From Psychroserpens sp. NJDZ02 (GTDB taxonomy: Bacteria > Bacteroidota > Bacteroidia > Flavobacteriales > Flavobacteriaceae): 64,000 nucleotides of DNA. The stretch is from assembly GCF_004843725.1 (NCBI RefSeq), contig NZ_CP039451.1, positions 804,501-868,500 of the forward strand, in the 5' to 3' direction. Position 1 is the stretch's first letter. The number at the start of each line of letters is the position of its first letter. The notes under the pieces were generated by a model that worked only from the letters and a program-made list of their open reading frames with translations, was not told the DNA's origin and did not search any database. Shown here in pieces: positions 22,588 to 30,481 of this stretch. The translations under genes were made by a program, and so were the position numbers.

Positions 22588-23270
22588 ATTCTGTCTGGGA
22601 AATCACTAATTATAGCATCTACTTGATAACTTATTATTTTTTCTATGTCCTGTTTTTTATTTACCGTCCAGGTGTTAATTTGTAACCCAAGCGCTTTAGC
22701 CTTTCTAACATTTTCCTTAGTTAACATCTTAAAATCAGGATGTATAGCTTTTGCTTTTATAGTTTTTGCAAACACTAAAGCCTCTGACCAAGCTCCTTCT
22801 GTTAACACGCCTAATGGAATGTTTGAATTATAATTAAACACAGCCATTAATTCGGACGATTTAAAACTACTCACTAACACATGAGCCATTGACCATCCTT
22901 TATTGGCTACATAATAATTGATGATATCACTCGTTGGTTGTGCTGTATTATCACCTTTCAATTCAATATTAATGATAATAGAATCGGCTATTAAATCGAA
23001 CACCTCTAGTAAAGTCGGTATTTCATATTGCTTATCAATTTTAAGTTTTTTTAATTCACTTAAAGAAAAATCGCCAATACGACCTGTTCCATTTGTTGTT
23101 CTATCCAATGTAAAATCATGAAAAACAACCACCTCTCCACTTTTACATAAATGCACATCAATCTCGACACCATCAACCCCAAGAGCCATAGCTTTTTTTA
23201 TAGAATCTAGCGTGTTTTCGGCGACATACCCCTTAGCGCCTCTATGACCAATTTTAAGAATTTTATTCAT
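22584..23270 (-). CDS. Glycerophosphodiester phosphodiesterase
   Basis: I start at the ATG at 23270 (MNKILKIGHRGAKGYV); the upstream in-frame TTG at 23282 is less likely. The 228-aa protein has the GDPD motifs HRGAKGYVAENTLDSIKKA (about residues 8-26), VDGVEIDVHLCKSGEVVVFHD (catalytic Glu, Asp, His) and the ending WTVNKKQDIEKIISYQVDAIISDFPD. The enzyme cleaves glycerophosphodiesters to glycerol-3-phosphate and an alcohol. There is no signal peptide, so it is the cytoplasmic (UgpQ-like) type. Its last 4 bp overlap the BaiN-like start. Confidence 0.92.
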   Translation of the reverse strand: MNKILKIGHRGAKGYVAENTLDSIKKAMALGVDGVEIDVHLCKSGEVVVFHDFTLDRTTNGTGRIGDFSLSELKKLKIDKQYEIPTLLEVFDLIADSIIINIELKGDNTAQPTSDIINYYVANKGWSMAHVLVSSFKSSELMAVFNYNSNIPLGVLTEGAWSEALVFAKTIKAKAIHPDFKMLTKENVRKAKALGLQINTWTVNKKQDIEKIISYQVDAIISDFPDRI

Positions 23271-23356
23271 AAATTTTATCAATATTTTAAGATTCCAAAG
23301 TTAGATTTGCATTGATATATGTTTATATTTAATTGAATTTAAAAGCATCACAATTT

Positions 23357-24163
23357 ATGACATTTCATTTAAAACCAATACTAGTTTCAGCATTACTTTT
23401 TATGTCTTGCAATACAGGAAAACTAACTGTAATTGGGTCTATAGATAGTCATTTAGAAGAAGCCTCTGCTGCGCAATTAATTAGTAATTCTGATTTAGTT
23501 TGGACTATTGAAGATGCAGGAAATAAAAACAATGTTTACGGTTTAGACCTAAAAGGAGACATCATTAGAGATATTGACGTTAGCAATATAAAAAACCAAG
23601 ACTGGGAAGACCTAACTAGCGATAGCATGGGCAGTCTATATATTGGTGATTTTGGGAACAACTCTAGAAAACGAAAAAACTTCTTTATTTATAAAATCGA
23701 AAATTTAGCAAATGTTGATGATAAAACGGAAGCACTAACGATCAGCTTCACATTACCAAAATCTGTTAAGTCAGAAGATTTTGAATCGTTTTTTTTATGG
23801 AAAGACAACTTTTATATTTTTAGCAAAGAAAACAAGAAAACAATGCTTCTTAAGGTCCCTAACCAAGTAGGAGAACATGTTGCTACTTATGTTACAGAAT
23901 ACGAATTAAAAGGCAAAGATACACGTGTAACCTCTGCAGACATTAGTCCTGACGGAAAAACTGTTGTGCTTTTAAATCACGACCGTATTTGGACTTTAAC
24001 CAAATTTAAGACGGATAACTTTTTTGAAGGTGTTGTCACTAAAATAGATTTAAAACACGACAGCCAAAAAGAGGGCATTTGTTTTAAAGACAATACAACC
24101 GTTTATATTACTGATGAGGATTCTGGAAAAGAAGACAACCATATTTACAGCTTGAAACTATAA
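23357..24163 (+). CDS. Lipoprotein, probable beta-propeller
   Basis: The ATG at 23357 gives a lipoprotein signal (MTFHLKPILVSALLFMSCNTGK) and 268 aa; an upstream in-frame TTG at 23333 is less likely. The body shows repeating strands of propeller type, such as LVWTIEDAGNKNNVYGLDLKG, NQDWEDLTSDSMGSLYIGDFG, TSADISPDGKTVVLLNHDRIW and HDSQKEGICFKDNTTVYITD. The EDLT/IGDFGNN pattern resembles flavobacterial SdiA-regulated-like or 'PE-PGRS' propeller annotations; I do not assign a function. Its stop overlaps the convergent DUF2254 gene by 6 bp. Confidence 0.7.
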   Translation: MTFHLKPILVSALLFMSCNTGKLTVIGSIDSHLEEASAAQLISNSDLVWTIEDAGNKNNVYGLDLKGDIIRDIDVSNIKNQDWEDLTSDSMGSLYIGDFGNNSRKRKNFFIYKIENLANVDDKTEALTISFTLPKSVKSEDFESFFLWKDNFYIFSKENKKTMLLKVPNQVGEHVATYVTEYELKGKDTRVTSADISPDGKTVVLLNHDRIWTLTKFKTDNFFEGVVTKIDLKHDSQKEGICFKDNTTVYITDEDSGKEDNHIYSLKL

Positions 24164-25444
24164 ATTAAAAGCACTTAAATGTTGTGTGATTAATTTTAGA
24201 TCCGCTTCATTACTAATCGCTCCTTTAGCGTCTTCAAAAAGCTTACTAGCTTCTACTTTGATTGCATTAACATAGCTATTATTTTTACTATTCACGTTAA
24301 AAGCTAAGTGATTAAGCATGTGTATTAATTTAATAACAACGACAACATCGTGTTTGACATAAGTCCGTATTGGAGCTAACACAAAAAACAAAAGAGTTTT
24401 AAAACTTACAGTATTAATCTTAACCAAAGAGTCATTATTATGCTGTAAAATACTGACATCTTGCTTCTGCATTCTTTTTTCAAATAATTCTGTCAAATAA
24501 TCTATTGCAATCTCTGTCGTTCCTGGATCATTTATCCCTGGCGACATAGCCTTAACTGCAATTTCGGTAATTTGTTTAAAACCTAACACGTAATTATCAT
24601 CAATGACTTCGTCTCTAGAAAATTGAAAAAAGCTCAACACATCTTCAAGCGCTTCCGCTTCTAATTTCATACTACACTTAAACAACGGTTTATCCTTATA
24701 AACATATTGCCCTTTTACTGCTAACACATGAAATTTACACTCATTATTTTTAGCAAACTCTAATACAGGTTCTAATATTATATCTTGTAAAAAACCAGTT
24801 GACACCGACTTGAAAGTTGTCCATTTCTCAGTCTCAGGAAACTTATTACTACTATTCTTTTCTGAAGTAATAAGTTTATCTAATCTGTTTTTAGCTTCAG
24901 AAAAAATACGTTGCATTATATTATGCACTTGTATTTCTTGAGAAATAGAATGAATAAAATAAATAAAAGCGCCCAAACACACCACCATTAAAACAATAGC
25001 CAACAACACTGAAAAACCAGGTAATTGGTATTTATCACCGTCTGGCTCAATTGAAACCATAGTAAATATACAATACAGTAAAGTCGCATTATAAATCCCT
25101 AATATTTTTTGATGACGTTTATTAGAAATTAAACCAGGCAGTACTCTTGGCGAAAAATTGCTTGATGCTTGGTTAAGCAAAACCATAACCATGGAAAAAC
25201 TAAATACCATAATTGATATTAGCCCTGCAATAAAAGTGGTTAAAATATTAAAAGCAGTTGCCGTATTATTAATAACCAGCAAAGGAACATGATCCATTAA
25301 GTAAGCAGAAATACCCTTATTTTCTACGTAATACATAAAAAAGGCAAAGATCACACCAAACAGACTGTATACCGTTGGATAAAAGGCTATTTTGCTTTCT
25401 AACTTTTTTAAATATTCAAAACCATTGACTATAATATTTCTCAT
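24158..25444 (-). CDS. DUF2254 membrane protein
   Basis: The 428-aa protein has four predicted N-terminal helices (about residues 17-40, 60-90, 110-130 and 140-165) and the DUF2254 stretch MVMVLLNQASSNFSPRVLPGLISNKRHQKILG. The C-terminal two thirds are soluble and include MSPGINDPGTTEIAIDYLTELF, the most conserved family segment. Function of the family is unknown. It begins 10 bp after the phosphatase/Omp85 fusion stop, so they are probably co-transcribed. Confidence 0.85.
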   Translation of the reverse strand: MRNIIVNGFEYLKKLESKIAFYPTVYSLFGVIFAFFMYYVENKGISAYLMDHVPLLVINNTATAFNILTTFIAGLISIMVFSFSMVMVLLNQASSNFSPRVLPGLISNKRHQKILGIYNATLLYCIFTMVSIEPDGDKYQLPGFSVLLAIVLMVVCLGAFIYFIHSISQEIQVHNIMQRIFSEAKNRLDKLITSEKNSSNKFPETEKWTTFKSVSTGFLQDIILEPVLEFAKNNECKFHVLAVKGQYVYKDKPLFKCSMKLEAEALEDVLSFFQFSRDEVIDDNYVLGFKQITEIAVKAMSPGINDPGTTEIAIDYLTELFEKRMQKQDVSILQHNNDSLVKINTVSFKTLLFFVLAPIRTYVKHDVVVVIKLIHMLNHLAFNVNSKNNSYVNAIKVEASKLFEDAKGAISNEADLKLITQHLSAFNL

Positions 25445-25454
25445 GTTTTGGTTA

Positions 25455-28400
25455 TTAAAAATTCAAGCCAAATCCAAAAGAGAAACGTAAACCTTCTTCA
25501 CTATTAAAAAAGTTAAACGTCCCCGAAACACTATCGGCTGCAGTTACCCAAAAACCAACACCATAATCGTTATGCCACACCTTAGAATCTCCATTTTTAG
25601 TCCAAACCCGTCCTACATCTCCTCCCGCAAACACTCCTAATTGTAACGGTAATGCTCGTGTTTTAAATTGATTAAAACTATAACGAACGTCTGCACTACC
25701 TGTCAAACTATTCTGCCCTGTAAAACGTTGTAATCTATACCCTCTTAAACCGTTATTGCCACCAATGTTTGCTGCTTGATAAAAAATTAAATCATCACCA
25801 AAACGTAATTGAGAACGTAAGTCTGTTTTTAAGACTAGCTTTCTGTTTGTAGATAAAGCATTATAAAACCCTAACTCTGAATTTATATAACCATAGGTGT
25901 ATTTTGTATCTTCTGGTTCTGTCTTTGCTCCAACATCAAGACCTAAAGTCATACCTCTAGTTGGATTAGAAGCATTATCAAAACTATGATAATTAAAATT
26001 CCCTTCTACTCCTGCAAACAAGCGTCTTCCATAAAAATCAGTACTAATTGCAGAAGGCTCTAAAGTTTCAATAAAACGATCAGGCGTTTCTCCAATTTCA
26101 ATAGCTTCTACTAATGCCTTAACGCCGTAATCCGACCCGAAATCTCCTTTTTTCAAAACCCCTACACTTGCGGCGTAAATACTTGTTTTAATTCGATTAT
26201 AATCTAAATCTAAAACATCATCATTATTAGCTGTTTGATTACCATAACCAAAAAAGTTGTTAGTAAAATTCTCACTGGTTAGTTGTCCAGAGACGTGTAA
26301 ATTCCAATCTCCAAAAAGATTAGCAAACTCTCCATCATAATTTAAACTAAATCCGCTAGTCGCGAAAAAGTAACCACTTTTAAAACGGTGTTGTTGCGAG
26401 TATGGATTACGAGAAAATCCTTTAACTGTATAATTAAAACCAACTCCAACTTTAAAACCATCATCTGGATTATAACCTAAACTAGGTGTAATTACACTCG
26501 TTTTTACTATGTTTTTCTGAAAATCAAATAAGTTATTATTATAAATATCTGTGAAGTTTATTTTTGCGCCATCGTTTTTAGTAATCGTGTTTGGCTTCGA
26601 TTTGTGATCATAAATACGTACACGTCTTCCGTTATTAATAATGTACTCGTCATTGTTTTGACCTCCAATAATCCTTGTAAATATTAAATTATTAGCTTTT
26701 CCTGTAACTTCAATTATATCATCATCATCCAATGCATAAATCCATAATTCTTTAGTGATATCTTTATTAAAAGTACGATCAACAATTACATCTGCTTTTT
26801 TTCCTTTTTTAATTCTGGAAATAATGACTTGAGTTTCATTATCACCAATTCTTTTAACTTCTATATAATCATCTTTATCTGTTCCGGTAAGTATGACTAA
26901 TTCGTTTAAATAATCAGAATAACGTTCAGCTATATCTAATAAATTAGAACGTCTCCCTTTCAGAAAGGTTTTAATTTCTTGCAATGATTCGTCTTGAGCT
27001 TCTTTTGGTACTTTACTAAACGCCTCATCTATCACAGCATCGGTAATATGCTCCTTCAAATATTGTGCTTGCTTTAACCATACAGACTTATCTGATTTTT
27101 GAATTAAAACCTTATCAAGCTTTATACCAGCACTATTCATCCATTTGATATCCTTCAACTCCGCATCATACACTTGTAATTGCTTTGTAGATCCAGAAAT
27201 AAAACGCATAATATCTAAAATCGCACCATCAAAATTAGAAAACACTTGATCTCTATCTCTTGGTATTGGCTTATACAACTTATCACCGTTTTCTTGATTA
27301 AATTGTGCCCATCGCCATTGGTCTTGATGTCTATCCCAATCTCCTAAAAGCATATCAAATAAACGCGCTCTTACAAATGCATTTTCGTCTATTTTATATT
27401 TTTCGTCTTTACGTATTTTCTTAATAATATCATGTGTACTTTCGATATCATCAGCATAACCAAAGTTTTTCTCGTCAGAATAATTATCTTCAGGACGCTC
27501 TTCAATTAAATATAATTCGCCTCCATAATTGTAATTATAATCCTTTAAATATTTATGTTTTGGAATGTAATATAACTTTGGATTGGTATGATACACATCC
27601 GCCGCATGAGATAAATCAGGAACCACAGAAAAGGCATAAGGATGTGCTGCTGTATAAAAGTCTAAAATTAAATCTTCTACTTTAGTCTTATCAAAATCAT
27701 CACTCAGATAGGTTTCTTTAAACAATACCGTCTGCAAATATTGCGTTGCACTTTTACGCAAGGCTCTCATATTTAATTGACGGCCATCTTTGGTTTGCAA
27801 CCTTAAAGATCTTGTTTGATGCCCTCCTCCTTCTCTTACAATCTCCAAACCACCATAAAGAGTATCTAAAGTTGCTACAGGCACTTCAACTTTTTGACTA
27901 TATAAGTCTCTATACTTCTCTCCAAACAAGGCTTGATAAACCCCTGTTTTATCCGTTTCTTCTTTTGTATAAATAGAAGCCTGTGTTGTCACAGGAAAAC
28001 TATCTGGTAATTGTGATAGGTCATATTCCGGTGCTTTTTTATCAAAAACCTGTTTCGTATACAATAGTTTTGCTTGCTCATTCTCTTCGCCATAAAAGCT
28101 AACATAACTACTTCCATCTTCATATATAGTTAATATCGCAAAACCTTGTTTTCCATAAGCAAATAAGCCATTGTTACTTAAAGATGCTCCTGACCCTTTA
28201 GCCCCAGCTCCAGATACAATTTGCTTTATCCCACTATCTTCAATGTACTGTAATGTATGTTCGTGACCGGATGTAAAAATAATATTTTGATACTCTAACG
28301 CTAAGGTCTTAATACGGTTCATCATTTTGTTATAACGCTCGTTAAAACGATCCTGAATAGACACACCTCCTTGCGTTCTAATTTGCGTAAAAAGAGACGC

Positions 28401-29165
28401 TAAACCTGGTAGAGGCAAATTACTTTGAAATGGAAATAAATGTTTGTCTTTAGAATAAAACCCACCATGCGAGCCATTGGTATACATTGGATGATGCATC
28501 GCGACAATGACTGTTTTATTTTGCGCTTTTTTAAATTCGCCTTCTAATTCTAAAAGAAAACGCTCTCTTGTTTTAATTTCACACTCGTCATTTATCGTTG
28601 GATGCTTATTCCAATTTTCTAGATACCATTGGGTATCAATTATAATTAACTCGATGGCATCACTAACCTCCACAACCTCTAATGGACAACCATTTTCTGG
28701 TTGAAATGTATTTTCTCCTAAAGCGTCTTCGATAAATTTCTCCTCATCTTTTAGACCATGTAAACCATTGGCATACCAATCGTGATTACCCGGAATAAAC
28801 AAAACTTTACCATCAAAACCTTTAACCGAATTAACTTGTGCTTGAATGTTATTTTTAGCTTCGTCGTAAGACTCATGATCCTTTTTTGGCAAACCTGCAG
28901 GATAAATATTATCTCCTAAAAATATTGTATAATCGTCTTTTGTTTCTTTATCCTTAATAAAATTTTTATACGCTGTTAAACCTTTAGAAAAACCATTATC
29001 AGGAGAAATACCAGCATCACCAACCAAATAAAATGTTTTGTGAACTTTTTTATTAGGCAATTCGACTTGAGTCGAAATTTCATCTCTATACTGCGCTTCA
29101 AAAGAGGCACAATTACTTAGTAGAAAAGCGAAAGTAAACGTTAGAAATATGTTATTTTTTGTCAT
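25455..29165 (-). CDS. Metallophosphoesterase / kinase-like / Omp85-barrel fusion protein
   Basis: The 1236-aa protein opens with a lipoprotein-like signal (MTKNNIFLTFTFAFLLSNC). A calcineurin-like phosphoesterase spans about 45-330: VGDAGISPD, LGDNIYPAG, PGNHDWY, AMHHPMY, SGHEHTLQY. The middle part (about 430-760) holds LFDMLLGDWDRHQDQWRW near 605 and PIPRDRDQVFSNFDG near 635. The spacing DRH...D.D recalls the catalytic HRD/DFG-like core of HipA/FAM20/CotH-type kinases, an inference. A short beta segment follows, then a C-terminal barrel (about 880-1236) with the Omp85 loop-6 sequence GLRGYRLQRF. The protein is probably anchored in the outer membrane. DUF2254 follows in the same unit. Confidence 0.85.
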   Translation of the reverse strand: MTKNNIFLTFTFAFLLSNCASFEAQYRDEISTQVELPNKKVHKTFYLVGDAGISPDNGFSKGLTAYKNFIKDKETKDDYTIFLGDNIYPAGLPKKDHESYDEAKNNIQAQVNSVKGFDGKVLFIPGNHDWYANGLHGLKDEEKFIEDALGENTFQPENGCPLEVVEVSDAIELIIIDTQWYLENWNKHPTINDECEIKTRERFLLELEGEFKKAQNKTVIVAMHHPMYTNGSHGGFYSKDKHLFPFQSNLPLPGLASLFTQIRTQGGVSIQDRFNERYNKMMNRIKTLALEYQNIIFTSGHEHTLQYIEDSGIKQIVSGAGAKGSGASLSNNGLFAYGKQGFAILTIYEDGSSYVSFYGEENEQAKLLYTKQVFDKKAPEYDLSQLPDSFPVTTQASIYTKEETDKTGVYQALFGEKYRDLYSQKVEVPVATLDTLYGGLEIVREGGGHQTRSLRLQTKDGRQLNMRALRKSATQYLQTVLFKETYLSDDFDKTKVEDLILDFYTAAHPYAFSVVPDLSHAADVYHTNPKLYYIPKHKYLKDYNYNYGGELYLIEERPEDNYSDEKNFGYADDIESTHDIIKKIRKDEKYKIDENAFVRARLFDMLLGDWDRHQDQWRWAQFNQENGDKLYKPIPRDRDQVFSNFDGAILDIMRFISGSTKQLQVYDAELKDIKWMNSAGIKLDKVLIQKSDKSVWLKQAQYLKEHITDAVIDEAFSKVPKEAQDESLQEIKTFLKGRRSNLLDIAERYSDYLNELVILTGTDKDDYIEVKRIGDNETQVIISRIKKGKKADVIVDRTFNKDITKELWIYALDDDDIIEVTGKANNLIFTRIIGGQNNDEYIINNGRRVRIYDHKSKPNTITKNDGAKINFTDIYNNNLFDFQKNIVKTSVITPSLGYNPDDGFKVGVGFNYTVKGFSRNPYSQQHRFKSGYFFATSGFSLNYDGEFANLFGDWNLHVSGQLTSENFTNNFFGYGNQTANNDDVLDLDYNRIKTSIYAASVGVLKKGDFGSDYGVKALVEAIEIGETPDRFIETLEPSAISTDFYGRRLFAGVEGNFNYHSFDNASNPTRGMTLGLDVGAKTEPEDTKYTYGYINSELGFYNALSTNRKLVLKTDLRSQLRFGDDLIFYQAANIGGNNGLRGYRLQRFTGQNSLTGSADVRYSFNQFKTRALPLQLGVFAGGDVGRVWTKNGDSKVWHNDYGVGFWVTAADSVSGTFNFFNSEEGLRFSFGFGLNF

Positions 29166-29220
29166 TAAAGGTTGAGAGTTTTATTTTTTTAGTACTTTGG
29201 ATAAGAATAATTACATACCT

Positions 29221-30477
29221 ATGTCTAAACTAGTTGAAAAAACCGAAGCTTTTGTATTTGAACTCCTTAAAAACGAGCTCCCAAACACTATAGTTTATCA
29301 CAACCATACGCATACCCTAAGAGTATTTAAAAGTACAAAAGAAATTATAGAAAACTCTAAAATTGATGTTAATGATGCCGAAATACTAGAATTAGCTGCT
29401 TTATTACACGATGTTGGTTACACGCAAACTAGAAATGGGCATGAAGTTATAAGTGCTAAAATTGCTAGAGATTTTTTAACCGCTCAAAATGCAAACGAGC
29501 ACATTATTGACACAGTAGAAAGTTGCATACTAGCAACACAGTTTGATGCACAGCCACAAAATGAATTAGAGAAAATAATACGTGATGCTGATTGTTCTCA
29601 TTTTGGAAAAAAATATTTCCCTGAAGCAAGCGAATTTTTAAGAAAAGAATTGGAATTGGCAGGAGAAGCAACTTACACACCAGCAGAATGGTTAAATGAA
29701 AACATTAAAGTCCTATCAAAAAAACACAGTTATTATACTGACTATGCTCTAAAAAATTGGCAATCACGAAAAGAAAAAAACTTAGCAAAGCTTATAAAAG
29801 AAAAAAGAAAACAAAAGACAAAAATTAAAACGGAAGAGCTTAAAGCCAAATACAAAGCGCAATATAAAAACGAAAGCCCAGAACGTGCAATTCAGTCTTT
29901 TTACAGAACGGCTTTAAAAAACCATATAAAGCTAAGTGATATCGCAGACACAAAAGCCAACATCTTATTATCGGTAAATGCCATTATAATCTCTGTAGTA
30001 TTGGCTAATTTAATTTCAAAACTAGACACCAACCCGTATTTAACTTGGCCGACAGTCATTTTTACACTGTTTAGTGTCATCTCCATGGTTATGTCCATAA
30101 TAGCTACGCGTCCAAATGTAACTAGCGGGCAGTTTACTAAGGAAGATGTAAAAAATAAGGAAGTTAACCTTACTTTTTTTGGAAACTTCCATAAAATGGG
30201 ACTTAAAGAATTTGAATGGGCCATTAACGAAATGATTAGTGACAAGGAATACATCTACAAATCCTTAACTAAGGATTTATACTTTTTAGGTATTGTTTTA
30301 GAACGTAAATACAGATTATTAAGAATAACTTATACGGTGTTTATGATTGGAATTATTGTCTCCCTTCTAGCTTTTGGACTTGCTGTTAAAAATAACCCTG
30401 GCGTTAACATCCAAGATGTATTAGACACAACGACATATATACAATCTATAATACCTAAACCATTTACTGCTGTTTAG
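29221..30477 (+). CDS. HD domain fused to Pycsar-effector-type transmembrane domain (PycTM/DUF5706)
   Basis: I start at the ATG at 29221; the upstream TTG at 29197 is weaker. The 418-aa protein has an HD phosphohydrolase domain (about residues 20-170) with HNHTHTLRVFKS, LAALLHDVGYTQ and IRDADCSHFGKK. A basic coiled region (about 190-225) follows. The C-terminal PycTM-like part (about 230-405) shows FYRTALKNHIKLSDIADTKA, NILLSVNAIIISVVLANL, FTLFSVISMVMSIIATRP and a third helix near 380. PycTM proteins are membrane effectors of Pycsar anti-phage systems, activated by cCMP or cUMP. No pyrimidine cyclase gene is adjacent. It is convergent with the GAF-type gene (4-bp gap). Confidence 0.85.
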   Translation: MSKLVEKTEAFVFELLKNELPNTIVYHNHTHTLRVFKSTKEIIENSKIDVNDAEILELAALLHDVGYTQTRNGHEVISAKIARDFLTAQNANEHIIDTVESCILATQFDAQPQNELEKIIRDADCSHFGKKYFPEASEFLRKELELAGEATYTPAEWLNENIKVLSKKHSYYTDYALKNWQSRKEKNLAKLIKEKRKQKTKIKTEELKAKYKAQYKNESPERAIQSFYRTALKNHIKLSDIADTKANILLSVNAIIISVVLANLISKLDTNPYLTWPTVIFTLFSVISMVMSIIATRPNVTSGQFTKEDVKNKEVNLTFFGNFHKMGLKEFEWAINEMISDKEYIYKSLTKDLYFLGIVLERKYRLLRITYTVFMIGIIVSLLAFGLAVKNNPGVNIQDVLDTTTYIQSIIPKPFTAV

Positions 30478-30481
30478 ACTA

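Noticed and set aside
27434..28704. Plus-strand frames opposite the phosphatase/Omp85 fusion
   Set aside because: They are antisense shadows of a long, well-supported gene.
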